Below, piece after piece: positions 52,150 through 60,142 of a stretch of 64,000 nt of DNA (its first letter is position 1; every line of letters starts with the position of its first letter). A program made the position numbers and the translations under genes. Under the pieces are notes generated by a model. It saw nothing but the letters and a program-made list of their open reading frames with translations, made no database searches and was not told the origin of the DNA. Source of the DNA: Frigoribacterium sp. PhB116 (GTDB lineage: Bacteria > Actinomycetota > Actinomycetes > Actinomycetales > Microbacteriaceae); assembly GCF_004364285.1 (NCBI RefSeq), contig NZ_SOBE01000001.1, positions 1,116,001 through 1,180,000 on the forward strand, read 5' to 3'.

Positions 52150-52155
52150 AGTCTA
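52150..52155 (-). promoter_or_regulatory. -10 box of the phosphatase-resA-ccdA-resB-ccsB operon
   Basis: TAGACT on the minus strand, 7 nt before the ATG at 52142. Confidence 0.55.
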
Positions 52156-52210
52156 GATCGGGCCTGCACTCCCACGTCCCTCACGGGAGGCCGAAAGCTC
52201 GACGTCGCGG

Positions 52211-52216
52211 TAAACT
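52211..52216 (+). promoter_or_regulatory. -10 box of aspS
   Basis: TAAACT, 8 nt, GTG at 52225. Confidence 0.5.
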
Positions 52217-52224
52217 CTGGCCCC

Positions 52225-53559
52225 GTGATCGAACGCACCCTCATCAGCGACCTCTCGCCCCTCCCCGACGGCCCCGTGACGGTGTCCGGTTGGGTCGACA
52301 CGGTCCGTGACCAGAAGAAGGTGCAGTTCGTCGTCCTCCGCGACGAGTCCGGCGCCGTCCAGCTCGTCCGTCCCCGCACGGCCGCCGACGTGCTCGCCGA
52401 GGCAGGCGAGACCGACGAGATCGCCGACGCGGTCTCGGGCCTCTCGCAGGGCAGCTTCGTGACGGTCACGGGCCAGCTCAAGCACGACGAGCGCGTCAAG
52501 CTCGGCGGCATCGAGGTGAAGATCGACGGCCTCGTCGTCGACAGCCTCGCCGACCCCGAGACGCCGATCGCCGCCGACAGCGGGATCGACAAGAGGATGG
52601 ACTGGCGGTTCCTCGACCTGCGCGTCCCTCGCAACGCCCTGATCTTCCGTGTCCAGACCACCTTCGAGCACGCGATGCGCACCTACTGGGTCGAGCGCGG
52701 CTACGTCGAGGTGCACACCCCCAAGATCATGGCGTCGGCGAGCGAGTCGAACGCCGAGCTGTTCAAGGTCGAGTACTTCGAGGGCAGCGCGTTCCTCGCG
52801 CAGAGCCCGCAGTTCTTCAAGCAGATGGCCCAGTCGGCCGGCTTCGGCAAGATATTCGAGATCGCCCCGGTCTTCCGTGCCGACCCCTCGTTCACCTCGC
52901 GCCACGCGACGGAGTACACGAGCGTCGACGCCGAGATCAGCTACGTGGACAGCCACGAAGACGTCATGCAGATGCAGGAGGAGCTGCTCGTCGCCGCGTT
53001 CACCGCCGTCGTCGAGAAGCACGGGGCGGCGATCAAGGAGCTCTTCGACGTCGACCTGACGGTGCCGACGACGCCGTTCCCCCGCATCCCCCTCGCCGAG
53101 GCGAAGCAGATCGTCGCCGACCGCGGCTACGTCGTGCCCCGCGCGGACGCCGACATGGACCCCGAGGGCGAGCGCCAGATCGCGGCCTACGTCAAGGAGA
53201 CGTTCGACCACGACTTCGTGTTCCTCACGGACTACGACGCGTCGATCCGGCCGTTCTACCACATGCGCCACGAGGACGACCCCCAGCTCACGAAGAGCTA
53301 CGACCTCATCTACAACGGCACCGAGATCACCACGGGCGCCCAGCGCGAGCACCGCGTCGACGTGCTCGAGGCCCAGATCCGCGAGAAGGGCATGAAGCCC
53401 GAGGAGCTCGGCGGCTACCTCGACTTCTTCCGCTACGGGGCCCCCTCGCACGGCGGCTTCGGCATGGGCCTGGCCCGCGTGCTGATGCTCATGCTGCACC
53501 AGCCGAACCTCCGCGAGGTGACGTTCCTGTTCCGCGGACCGACCCGCCTCACGCCGTAG
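52225..53559 (+). CDS. aspS: Aspartate-tRNA(Asp/Asn) ligase, archaeal type
   Basis: A 444-aa class IIb aminoacyl-tRNA synthetase. The usual bacterial AspRS has about 590 residues with an inserted GAD domain; this one lacks it and resembles the archaeal/eukaryotic form. An N-terminal OB fold (VTVSGWVDTVRDQKKVQFVVLRDESG) binds the anticodon. Motif 1 is around MRTYWVERGYVEVHTPKI, motif 2 around FEIAPVFRADPSFTSRHATEYTSVDAE, and motif 3 is GGFGMGLARVLMLML. Such enzymes are often non-discriminating, charging tRNA-Asn with Asp for GatCAB to amidate. The GTG at 52225 fits its -10 box; a strong terminator follows. Confidence 0.94.
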   Translation: MIERTLISDLSPLPDGPVTVSGWVDTVRDQKKVQFVVLRDESGAVQLVRPRTAADVLAEAGETDEIADAVSGLSQGSFVTVTGQLKHDERVKLGGIEVKIDGLVVDSLADPETPIAADSGIDKRMDWRFLDLRVPRNALIFRVQTTFEHAMRTYWVERGYVEVHTPKIMASASESNAELFKVEYFEGSAFLAQSPQFFKQMAQSAGFGKIFEIAPVFRADPSFTSRHATEYTSVDAEISYVDSHEDVMQMQEELLVAAFTAVVEKHGAAIKELFDVDLTVPTTPFPRIPLAEAKQIVADRGYVVPRADADMDPEGERQIAAYVKETFDHDFVFLTDYDASIRPFYHMRHEDDPQLTKSYDLIYNGTEITTGAQREHRVDVLEAQIREKGMKPEELGGYLDFFRYGAPSHGGFGMGLARVLMLMLHQPNLREVTFLFRGPTRLTP

Positions 53560-53585
53560 GGAACGAGGGCCCGAGGGCCCGACGT

Positions 53586-53630
53586 CGAAGGAGGCGCGGT
53601 GCAGGGATGACCTGCACCGCGCCTCCTTCG
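53586..53630. terminator. Bidirectional terminator between aspS and the Dabb gene
   Basis: A perfect 20-bp stem (53586-53605 with 53611-53630) and 5-nt loop GATGA, between the two convergent genes. The arms include the GGAGGCGC word. Confidence 0.9.
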
Positions 53631-53640
53631 TCCTGCCTGG

Positions 53641-53943
53641 TCAGGCCTCGTAGTCGATGGCGCCGCGTCCGGTGACGAGCGTGCGGATCTCGGCCGCCGC
53701 CTCCTGGTGTGCCGGGTGGACGACGTACGCGTCCAGACCCGCTGCGTCGTCGAACTCGGCGACGACCGCGACGTCGCCGTTCGTGTCGGGGTAGGCGACG
53801 TTGCGGACGACCTCGAGCGAGCGGATCGACTCGACCGTGCCGACCAGGCCGGTGAGCAGCTCGTCGATGCGCGCGGCGGCGTGCTCGCGCGACGCGTCGT
53901 CGGTGGCGACGAGGTTCCAGATGACGACGTGCTTGACGGTCAT
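53641..53943 (-). CDS. Dabb (stress-responsive alpha/beta barrel) family protein
   Basis: A 100-aa dimeric alpha/beta barrel protein. VKHVVIWNLVATDD at the start and HPAHQEAAAEIRTLVTGRGAIDYE at the end are Dabb signatures, the latter with the conserved His pair. Some relatives are enzymes of polyketide cyclisation, others stress proteins; here no role can be given. It overlaps the glutaredoxin gene by 4 nt (ATGA) and is translated with it. Confidence 0.9.
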   Translation of the reverse strand: MTVKHVVIWNLVATDDASREHAAARIDELLTGLVGTVESIRSLEVVRNVAYPDTNGDVAVVAEFDDAAGLDAYVVHPAHQEAAAEIRTLVTGRGAIDYEA

Positions 53944-54206
53944 GCGAGGGCCTTCCGGAGGGCGGTTCGGAGGCGCTCGGGCTCGACGCGCCAGATGGTG
54001 TGCACGCGGTCGTCGAGCAGGACGACCGGGATCTCTTCTGCGTACTCGGCGCGCAGGGCCTCGTCGCCGAGGATGTCGGTCTCGGCGTAGCCGAGCTCGG
54101 CCGCCGCGAACTCGGGCTCGGCCAGCACGGCGTCGAGGGCGGCGCGCGCCTCGTCGCAGAGGTGGCAGCCGGGCTTCGTCAGCAGGGAGATGCGGGGAAC
54201 GGGCAC
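53940..54206 (-). CDS. Glutaredoxin family protein
   Basis: An 88-aa thioredoxin-fold protein. The redox motif is TKPGCHLCDEAR (CxxC at residues 10-13), and the cis-Pro lies in EEIPVVLLDD. It resembles the short DUF836-type glutaredoxins of actinobacteria that may work with mycothiol or thioredoxin reductase. The GTG at 54206, 7 nt after TAGGGT, is preferred to the long upstream open frame. Confidence 0.9.
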   Translation of the reverse strand: MPVPRISLLTKPGCHLCDEARAALDAVLAEPEFAAAELGYAETDILGDEALRAEYAEEIPVVLLDDRVHTIWRVEPERLRTALRKALA

Positions 54207-54213
54207 GCCCTCG

Positions 54214-54219
54214 ACCCTA
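54214..54219 (-). promoter_or_regulatory. -10 box of the glutaredoxin-Dabb unit
   Basis: TAGGGT on the minus strand, 7 nt before the GTG at 54206. Confidence 0.55.
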
Positions 54220-54346
54220 GCGCGGCCGTCGCAGGAGGCGCTGGGTCGCGCGGTCGCCTCCTGCGCTGCCGGCGGGGCGGAGCGACGCCACAGGGCGCCC
54301 CGCGCCCGGCAGGGCGCCGTGAGAGGTGAAGTAGGTCGATCAACGA

Positions 54347-54383
54347 GAAGTGGCCCCCGACCGAACGGTCGAGGGCACACTTC
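54347..54383 (-). terminator. Terminator of the bS22-like gene
   Basis: GAAGTG-GCCC-x-CGACC pairs with GGTCG-x-GGGC-(A)-CACTTC around GAAC, 10 nt past the stop codon. Confidence 0.7.
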
Positions 54384-54392
54384 GCGCATCGT

Positions 54393-54491
54393 CTACTTCT
54401 TGTTGCGACGCTGGTGACGAGTCTTGCGAAGCAGCTTGCGGTGCTTCTTCTTCGCCATGCGCTTGCGACGCTTCTTGATGACAGAACCCAT
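54393..54491 (-). CDS. AURKAIP1/COX24-like small ribosomal protein (bS22 type)
   Basis: A 32-aa, extremely basic protein: MGSVIKKRRKRMAKKKHRKL followed by LRKTRHQRRNKK. This is the bacterial COX24/AURKAIP1 domain; in mycobacteria the homologue of 33 residues is ribosomal protein bS22, bound near the decoding centre and intersubunit bridge of the 30S subunit. A clear promoter lies upstream and a terminator downstream. As in mycobacteria (the Rv0500A/Rv0500B pair), it follows a gene for a BldC-like helix-turn-helix protein. Too short for ordinary gene finders. Confidence 0.93.
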   Translation of the reverse strand: MGSVIKKRRKRMAKKKHRKLLRKTRHQRRNKK

Positions 54492-54561
54492 AGAGGACCT
54501 CACTGATTCATGGATCGGACGACCGGGTCCGAAACAGAACCGCGGAAAAATGCCTCGGGTC

Positions 54562-54590
54562 AGTGTACTAGGGCGACCCGTGATTGTCGA
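54562..54590 (-). promoter_or_regulatory. Sigma-70-type promoter of the bS22-like gene
   Basis: On the minus strand, -35 TCGACA (54590-54585), a 17-bp spacer, and -10 TACACT (54567-54562). The predicted start is near 54555, giving a leader of about 64 nt. One of the few well-formed two-box promoters visible here. Confidence 0.75.
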
Positions 54591-54597
54591 AAGCGCG

Positions 54598-54792
54598 TCA
54601 GCCGACGTCGGCGACGCCGTTCTGGAGGACCGCCGCGACGGCCGACTCGGGCACGCGGAACGACCGGCCGAAGCGGATCGCGGGGAGCTCGCCCGAGTGC
54701 ACCATCCGGTAGACGGTCATCTTCGAGACGCGCATCATGCCGGCCACCTCGGCGACGGTGAGGAACCTCACGTCCGAGAGATCGTGGGTCAC
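54598..54792 (-). CDS. Helix-turn-helix DNA-binding protein (BldC/excisionase-like)
   Basis: A 64-aa single-domain MerR-like winged helix. FLTVAEVAGMMRVSKMTVYRMVHSGELPAIRFGRSFRVPESAVAAVL spans the whole fold: helix-turn-helix plus the wing. BldC in Streptomyces is the same size and binds DNA cooperatively at direct repeats. I start it at the GTG at 54792, with AGGAGG 4 nt upstream. Its neighbour downstream is the bS22-like gene, a conserved pair in actinobacteria. The regulated genes are unknown. Confidence 0.9.
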   Translation of the reverse strand: MTHDLSDVRFLTVAEVAGMMRVSKMTVYRMVHSGELPAIRFGRSFRVPESAVAAVLQNGVADVG

Positions 54793-54976
54793 GTCGCCTC
54801 CTGGGGCTGGTGGTCGGCAGAGCCCGACGACGACGCCGGTGCAGGAGCGACAGGAGGTGTTCCTGTGACTCGTGGTCACTCTAGGGGCGCGTGTGCCGCG
54901 GGTGCAACGGTCGCGGGCACCGCCGGGGGACGACGCGGCGGCAGGCCTCCCGCCGGGACGGGTCGGGGCGCGGGGC

Positions 54977-55495
54977 TCAGCGCCCGAGGCGCTTGCGGAC
55001 CGGGTCGATCACGCGCTCGTCCAGGGCGCTCTGGGCGTCGTGCAGCGCCGAGGAGGCGCGGTGCTGCGCATCGGCCACGGCCCGTCCCAGCCCGCTCGCG
55101 ACGTCGGTCGCGTCCGGCAGCGACTCGGCGGCCCGCCGGATCGGTGCCGGCACGCTCGCGCCGGCCCAGGCGGCGAAGGCCCCCGACGCGGCGTCGAGGC
55201 CACCGGCGAGGTCCGCCCCGAGGAACGGCACGAGCCAGTCGTCGACCGCCTCGAGCGGCCCGGTCTCGATGCCGTAGTAGCGGTGCTGCCCGTCCTCGCG
55301 CACGTGCACGAGCCCCGCGTCGCGGAGGACCCGGAGGTGCTTGGAGACGGTCGGCTGGCTCAGCCCGAGCGCCGTCACCATCTCGCCGACGCTGACGTCG
55401 CCGGTGCGCGAGTCGGCGGAGACGTGGGCGTCGAGCAGGACCGTGAGGATGTCCCGGCGCGTGCCGTCGGCGATCACGGCGAAGATGTCGGGCAT
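54977..55495 (-). CDS. ArsR family winged-helix regulator
   Basis: A 172-aa regulator. Residues 1-85 are an ArsR-type winged helix (IADGTRRDILTVLL, then VGEMVTALGLSQPTVSKHLRVLRDAGLVHVREDGQHRYYGI). No metal-binding cysteines are seen. Residues 85-172 form a helical, Ala-rich extension with possible amphipathic repeats, which is unusual for ArsR. It is divergent from the potassium uptake genes with a 43-bp gap, so it probably controls them, itself, or both. The ATG at 55495 is 6 nt from TACTGT. Confidence 0.87.
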   Translation of the reverse strand: MPDIFAVIADGTRRDILTVLLDAHVSADSRTGDVSVGEMVTALGLSQPTVSKHLRVLRDAGLVHVREDGQHRYYGIETGPLEAVDDWLVPFLGADLAGGLDAASGAFAAWAGASVPAPIRRAAESLPDATDVASGLGRAVADAQHRASSALHDAQSALDERVIDPVRKRLGR

Positions 55496-55501
55496 GCAGC
55501 C

Positions 55502-55507
55502 ACAGTA
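55502..55507 (-). promoter_or_regulatory. -10 box of the ArsR gene
   Basis: TACTGT on the minus strand, 6 nt before the ATG at 55495. Confidence 0.5.
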
Positions 55508-55525
55508 ACGACGACGGGCCGGATG

Positions 55526-55531
55526 TACCAT
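55526..55531 (+). promoter_or_regulatory. -10 box of the potassium uptake operon
   Basis: TACCAT, 7 nt, GTG at 55539. An in-frame ATG at 55530 overlaps the hexamer, so it is unlikely to be the start. Confidence 0.5.
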
Positions 55532-55538
55532 GACGGCT

Positions 55539-56987
55539 GTGACGCGCGCCTCCGTCGCGCCGCGGCGCGGACCCTCCCCCGGCCCCCGGGGCGTGTTCCA
55601 CCGCCTGTCCGACTGGGTCGACGACATCGGCCGCAAGTCGCCCGCGCGCTTCGCGATCCTCATCTTCACCGGGCTGATCCTCGTCTTCACGGTCGTCTTC
55701 TCGCTGCCCGTCTCGTCCGCGGACCGCACGGTGACCCCGCTGGCCGACTCGCTCTTCACCGCGGTGTCCGTGATCTGCGTGACGGGCCTGGCGACCGTCG
55801 ACATGGCGACCCACTGGTCGCTCTTCGGCCACGTCGTGATCTTCGTCGGCGTGCAGATCGGCGCCATCGGGGTGTTGACCCTCGCCTCGATCATGGGCCT
55901 CGTCGTCTCGCGGAAGCTCGGCCTCCGGGCGCGGCTGATGGCCGCCGGGGACAGCAACCCGCTCCGCGCCCACGCGGGCCCGGTGCCGGAGGGCCAGGCG
56001 GTCCGCCTCGGCGAGATCGGCGGCCTGCTGACGACCGTCGCCCTCAGCTCGTTCGTGATCCAGCTCGTGATCGCGCTGCTGATGATCCCCCGGATGGTCA
56101 TCGACGGGATCGCCCTCGGCGACGCCGTGCTCGACAGCTTCTACTACTCGGCGATGGCCTTCACGAACACCGGCTTCACGCCCAACGCCGAGGGCCTGGC
56201 CGCCTTCGAGAACGACTACTGGTTCCTCAGCCTGATCATGGTCGGGGTGTTCCTCGGCAGCATCGGGTTCCCCGTGATCTACGCCCTGGCCCGCAACCCG
56301 CGGAACCCCCGCCGCTGGTCGGTGCACGTCAAGCTGACCCTGCTGACGACGGCCGTCCTGATCGTCTTCGGCATGGTGCTCTACATCGTGCTCGAGTTCG
56401 ACAACCCGAAGACGTTCGGCGGCATCGAGGCCGGTCCGACCGTGTTCCAGTCCCTGTTCCTCAGCATGATGACGAGGTCGGGCGGCTTCTCGACGATCCA
56501 GATCTCGGACCTCAACGGCTCGTCGCTGCTCGTGACGGACATGCTCATGTTCATCGGCGGAGGCTCGGCGTCGACGGCCGGCGGCATCAAGGTCACGACC
56601 CTGGCCGTGCTGTTCCTCGCCGCCTTCGCCGAGGCCCGCGGCCAGCGCTCGATGGAGGCGTTCGGCCGTCGCATCCCCAGCGACGTGCTGCGCCTCGCGG
56701 TCAGCGTCGTGCTCTGGGGCGCGACGATCGTGGCCGTCTCGAGCATCCTCATCATGCACATCACGAAGGAGCCGCTCGACCACGTGCTCTTCGAGTGCAT
56801 CTCCGCCTTCGCGACCTCCGGCCTCAGCACGGGGCTCACGGACCGGCTGCCCGACTCCGCGAAGTACATCCTCGCGGTCACCATGTGGATGGGGCGCGTT
56901 GGTACAGTGACGCTCTCCGTCGCCCTGGCCGCCAGCCAGCGACGCCAGCTGTTCACGAGAGCCGAGGAGCGACCGATCGTTGGTTGA
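55539..56987 (+). CDS. TrkH/KtrB family potassium channel subunit
   Basis: A 482-aa membrane protein with four M1-P-M2 repeats. Selectivity-filter glycines are seen in VICVTGLATVD, AFTNTGFTPNA, MTRSGGFSTI and FATSGLSTGLT. Size and single-peptide layout match KtrB-type K+ (often Na+-dependent) uptake, which works in osmotic adaptation. Its regulatory subunit is encoded next with an 8-nt overlap. The GTG start at 55539 is set by its -10 box. Confidence 0.94.
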   Translation: MTRASVAPRRGPSPGPRGVFHRLSDWVDDIGRKSPARFAILIFTGLILVFTVVFSLPVSSADRTVTPLADSLFTAVSVICVTGLATVDMATHWSLFGHVVIFVGVQIGAIGVLTLASIMGLVVSRKLGLRARLMAAGDSNPLRAHAGPVPEGQAVRLGEIGGLLTTVALSSFVIQLVIALLMIPRMVIDGIALGDAVLDSFYYSAMAFTNTGFTPNAEGLAAFENDYWFLSLIMVGVFLGSIGFPVIYALARNPRNPRRWSVHVKLTLLTTAVLIVFGMVLYIVLEFDNPKTFGGIEAGPTVFQSLFLSMMTRSGGFSTIQISDLNGSSLLVTDMLMFIGGGSASTAGGIKVTTLAVLFLAAFAEARGQRSMEAFGRRIPSDVLRLAVSVVLWGATIVAVSSILIMHITKEPLDHVLFECISAFATSGLSTGLTDRLPDSAKYILAVTMWMGRVGTVTLSVALAASQRRQLFTRAEERPIVG

Positions 56988-57651
56988 CAGGATCAAGCAC
57001 GACGCGCCGGTGCTCGTCATCGGCCTCGGCCGCTTCGGCGCCGCGACCGCAGGCCAGCTCGAGCGGCAGGACCGCGACGTTCTCGCCGTCGACACCGACG
57101 CCGGGCTCGTGCAGAAGTGGGCCGACCGGGTCACGCACGCCGTCCAGGCCGACGCCCGCAGCATCGACGCGCTCAAGCAGATCGGCGCGCAGGACTTCTC
57201 CATCGCGGTCGTCGCGGTGGGCTCGTCCATCGAGGCCAGCGTGCTCATCACGGCCAACCTCGTCGACCTCAAGGTGCCTCAGATCTGGGCGAAGGCGATC
57301 AGCCAGTCGCACGGCAAGATCCTCGCCCGGATCGGCGCGAACCACGTCATCTACCCGGAGCGCGAGGCCGGCGAGCGCGTCGCGCACCTCGTCTCGGGAC
57401 GCATGCTCGACTACATCGAGTTCGACGACGCCTTCGCGATCGTCAAGATGTACCCGCCGAAGCCGGTGCGGGGCGCCTCCCTGGCCGCCTCGAACATCCG
57501 CACGAAGTACGGCGTCACGGTCGTGGGGGTGAAGAGCCCGGGAGGCGCCTTCAAGGAGGCGACGCCCGAGACGGTCATCAGCAACCACGACCTCATCATC
57601 GTGTCGGGCGACAGCCGGACCATCGAGAAGTTCGCGGCGCTCGAGGGCTGA
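56980..57651 (+). CDS. TrkA/KtrA family potassium channel regulator
   Basis: A 223-aa cytoplasmic RCK protein: an N-terminal Rossmann domain (VLVIGLGRFGAATAGQLERQ, with the Asp of VLAVDTDA) that binds ATP/ADP or NAD, and a C-terminal RCK_C domain (about 140-223) that may bind c-di-AMP. One RCK unit fits KtrA rather than the double TrkA. The TTG start at 56980 overlaps the channel gene end; GAGGAG lies 10 nt upstream. TTG starts are few in this window and may reduce its amount relative to the channel. Confidence 0.94.
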   Translation: MVDRIKHDAPVLVIGLGRFGAATAGQLERQDRDVLAVDTDAGLVQKWADRVTHAVQADARSIDALKQIGAQDFSIAVVAVGSSIEASVLITANLVDLKVPQIWAKAISQSHGKILARIGANHVIYPEREAGERVAHLVSGRMLDYIEFDDAFAIVKMYPPKPVRGASLAASNIRTKYGVTVVGVKSPGGAFKEATPETVISNHDLIIVSGDSRTIEKFAALEG

Positions 57652-57693
57652 CGCCCTCGGGGGGGGCGACGCGGTCGGGCGGCCTCAGCGGCT

Positions 57694-58545
57694 TCAGCGC
57701 CCCTCGGCGATCTCGCGGTTGCGGGTGAGGGCGGCCTGGGCAGCTCGGCCGAAGAGGTCGGCGAGTCCGCCCTGCTCGAGCACGGCGACGGCCCGCTCGG
57801 TGGTGCCGCCGGGGCTAGTGACTCGCCTGCGGAGCTCTGCGGGCGCCTCCTCGGCGGGTGTCAGTTCGCTCGCGGCGAGCAGCTCGCTCGCTCCGCGGAA
57901 GGTGCCCTGGACCATCGTCGCGGCCTGGGCGGGCGTGAAGCCCAGGCCGACCGCCGCCTCCTGCAGGGCCTCGACCAGCAGGTAGACGTAGGCGGGACCG
58001 GAGCCCGAGATCGTGCTCAGGGCGTCGATCTGCGACTCGGGCACGACGACGACGTCGCCGACCACCTCGAAGAGCCGCCTCGCGAGCGCGAGGTCGTCGT
58101 CGGACGAGCGCGAGCCGGCGCTCAGGCCCGTGACGCCGAGGCCGACGTGCGACGGGGTGTTGGGCATGGAGCGGACGACGGCGACGGACGCGGGCAGCGC
58201 CGCCTCCATCGTGGCCGTGGTGACGCCCGCCGCGAGGCTCACGACGACGGCGTCGGGCTCGAGGGCCGGGGCGATCTCGGCCAGCAGGTCGACCACCATG
58301 TGCGGCTTCACGCCGATCAGCACCAGGCGAGCGCCCTCGACCGCGGCCGTGTTGGCGCCGGGGTCGGTCTCGGTGGCCAGCGAGGTGACGCCCTGCTGCC
58401 GGAGCGGGCCCGCCTTGGCCTCGGTGCGGTTCGTGACGCGGATGCCTCCCTCGACGACGACGTCGGGGCCGAGCAGGCCCGCGAGGACGGCACCGCCCAT
58501 CGAGCCGGCTCCGAGAACTGCGGTGGCGGGGAGAGTCGTGACCAT
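57694..58545 (-). CDS. proC: Pyrroline-5-carboxylate reductase
   Basis: ProC, 283 aa, makes proline from pyrroline-5-carboxylate with NADPH. The N-terminal GAGSMGGAVLAGLL binds the cofactor. The C-terminal signature SGSGPAYVYLLVEALQEAAVGLGFTPAQAATMVQGTFRGASELL is complete, followed by the VTSPGGTTERAV segment. The ATG at 58545 is 6 nt from TAGGAT. It is convergent with the potassium operon; proline and K+ are both osmolytes, so common physiological use is possible, though not evident in regulation. Confidence 0.96.
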   Translation of the reverse strand: MVTTLPATAVLGAGSMGGAVLAGLLGPDVVVEGGIRVTNRTEAKAGPLRQQGVTSLATETDPGANTAAVEGARLVLIGVKPHMVVDLLAEIAPALEPDAVVVSLAAGVTTATMEAALPASVAVVRSMPNTPSHVGLGVTGLSAGSRSSDDDLALARRLFEVVGDVVVVPESQIDALSTISGSGPAYVYLLVEALQEAAVGLGFTPAQAATMVQGTFRGASELLAASELTPAEEAPAELRRRVTSPGGTTERAVAVLEQGGLADLFGRAAQAALTRNREIAEGR

Positions 58546-58551
58546 CGGGCC

Positions 58552-58557
58552 ATCCTA
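58552..58557 (-). promoter_or_regulatory. -10 box of proC
   Basis: TAGGAT on the minus strand, 6 nt before the ATG at 58545. It shares bases with a plus-strand TAAGAT (58556-58561) that probably serves the CDF gene. Confidence 0.55.
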
Positions 58558-58587
58558 AGATCGACCCAGACACGAGGGGACCTCCAC

Positions 58588-59550
58588 ATGAGCACGTCCG
58601 GCGGCAACAAGGCGATCTTCGCGGCGCTCGGCGCCAACCTCGGGATCGCGGTGACGAAGTTCGTCGCCTGGTTCTTCTCGGGGTCGTCGTCGATGCTCGC
58701 CGAGGGCGTTCACTCCCTGGCCGACTCGGGGAACCAGCTGCTGCTGCTGCTCGGCGGCAAGCAGGCCCGCAAGGCCGCCGATGCCGAGCACCCCTTCGGC
58801 TACGGCCGCGAACGCTACGTCTACGCCTTCGTCGTCTCGATCATCCTGTTCAGCGTCGGCGGCGTCTTCTCGCTCTACGAGGGCGTCGAGAAGCTCCGCG
58901 AGCCGCACCCCCTCGACGTGCCCTGGCTGCCCGTCCTCGTGCTCGCGATCTCGCTGGGCCTCGAGAGCTTCTCGCTGCGCACCGCGATCAAGGAGGCGCG
59001 CCCCGCCAAGGGCGCACAGAGCTGGCCCGCCTTCATCCGCCGGGCCAAGGCGCCCGAGCTGCCGGTGGTGCTGCTCGAGGACGCCGCCGCGCTGCTCGGC
59101 CTCAGCTTCGCCATGATCGGCGTCGTCCTCACCTGGATCACCGGGAACGGCGTCTTCGACGCGATCGGGACGCTCGCGATCGGCCTGCTGCTCGTCGCCG
59201 TCGCGGTCGTGCTGGGCATCGAGACGAAGAGCCTGCTGGTGGGCGAGGGCGCCTCCGCCGGCGACGTCGAGGCCATCCGCACCGCGATCACCGCCGGCCC
59301 CGAGGTCGAGCAGATCGTGCACATGAAGACCCTCTACCTCGGCCCCGACGAGCTGCTCGTCGCCGTCAAGGTCGCCATGGACGGCCGCACGGCGCTGCGC
59401 GACGTGTCGTCGACCATCGACGCGATCGAGTCACGCGTGCGCGAGGCCGTGCCGATCGCGCGGGTCATCTACGTCGAGCCCGACGTCTGGCACGAGCCGG
59501 ACCGGGTCGACCCGCCCACCGACGCGATCGTGATCAAGGCCGCCGACTAG
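58588..59550 (+). CDS. Cation diffusion facilitator family transporter
   Basis: A 320-aa metal/proton antiporter. Helices 1-2 carry LAEGVHSLADSGNQLLLLLG with the His/Asp site, and helix 5 LLEDAAALLGLSFAMIG with Glu/Asp, the intramembrane metal site. HPFGYGRERYVYAFV is a family signature. The C-terminal cytoplasmic domain (about 225-320) forms the dimer. It most likely exports Zn, Mn or Fe; the site residues do not settle it. The ATG at 58588 has GAGGGG 8 nt upstream, so this mRNA has a leader, unlike proC across the divergent promoter. Confidence 0.92.
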   Translation: MSTSGGNKAIFAALGANLGIAVTKFVAWFFSGSSSMLAEGVHSLADSGNQLLLLLGGKQARKAADAEHPFGYGRERYVYAFVVSIILFSVGGVFSLYEGVEKLREPHPLDVPWLPVLVLAISLGLESFSLRTAIKEARPAKGAQSWPAFIRRAKAPELPVVLLEDAAALLGLSFAMIGVVLTWITGNGVFDAIGTLAIGLLLVAVAVVLGIETKSLLVGEGASAGDVEAIRTAITAGPEVEQIVHMKTLYLGPDELLVAVKVAMDGRTALRDVSSTIDAIESRVREAVPIARVIYVEPDVWHEPDRVDPPTDAIVIKAAD

Positions 59551-59621
59551 CGGCCGCACCCGCGACTGCACCCGCACCCGCACCGGCGGGGGCGGGGGCA
59601 TGGGCGGGTCGGCATCGCGGA

Positions 59622-60086
59622 CTAGCGGCGCTCGGCGAAGAACGCGTCGAGCTGGGCCCGGCACTCGGCCTCGCGCACGCCGGCGAACACCTCGGCGCGG
59701 TGCGGCAGCCTGCGGTCGCGGAGGATGTCGTAGACGCTGCCCGCGCCTCCTGCCTTCTCGTCCCACGCACCGTAGACCACCCGCGGCACGCGCGCCGCGA
59801 GGATCGCACCGGCACACATCGGGCACGGCTCGAGCGTGACGACGAGCGTCGTGCCGGTCAGGTGCCAGTCGCCCGTGTGCCGGGCCGCGGCCCGCAAGGC
59901 GAGGACCTCGGCGTGCGCCGTCGGGTCCTGCAGCAGCTCCCGCTCGTTGCGGCCCGCGCCGATCACCTCGCCGGAGGCGTCCAGCACGACCGCGCCCACG
60001 GGCACGTCGTCGGACGCCCGGCAGCCCTCGGCCTGGGCGAGCGCGTCGCCCATCCACGCCTCGATCTGCGACGGGACGAGGGGCAC
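59622..60086 (-). CDS. tadA: tRNA-specific adenosine deaminase (nucleoside deaminase)
   Basis: A 154-aa zinc deaminase that changes adenosine 34 of tRNA-Arg(ACG) to inosine. The zinc/catalytic motif is [12 protein letters not shown] (H-A-E), with the paired cysteines in [11 protein letters not shown]. The [21 protein letters not shown] segment is typical of TadA. Guanine deaminase is a less likely alternative. The GTG at 60086 is preceded by a weak TGGAG. The 71-bp gap to the convergent CDF gene holds CACCCG repeats (about 59563-59596) and little else. Confidence 0.92.
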   Translation of the reverse strand: MPLVPSQIEAWMGDALAQAEGCRASDDVPVGAVVLDASGEVIGAGRNERELLQDPTAHAEVLALRAAARHTGDWHLTGTTLVVTLEPCPMCAGAILAARVPRVVYGAWDEKAGGAGSVYDILRDRRLPHRAEVFAGVREAECRAQLDAFFAERR

Positions 60087-60129
60087 GGCGACGCTCCAGG
60101 GACGGGACTCGCGGGCCGGTCGACTCCGC

Positions 60130-60135
60130 TACCGT
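60130..60135 (+). promoter_or_regulatory. -10 box of upp
   Basis: TACCGT, 7 nt, ATG at 60143. The in-frame GTG at 60134 overlaps the box and is rejected as start. Confidence 0.55.
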
Positions 60136-60142
60136 GGAGCCT

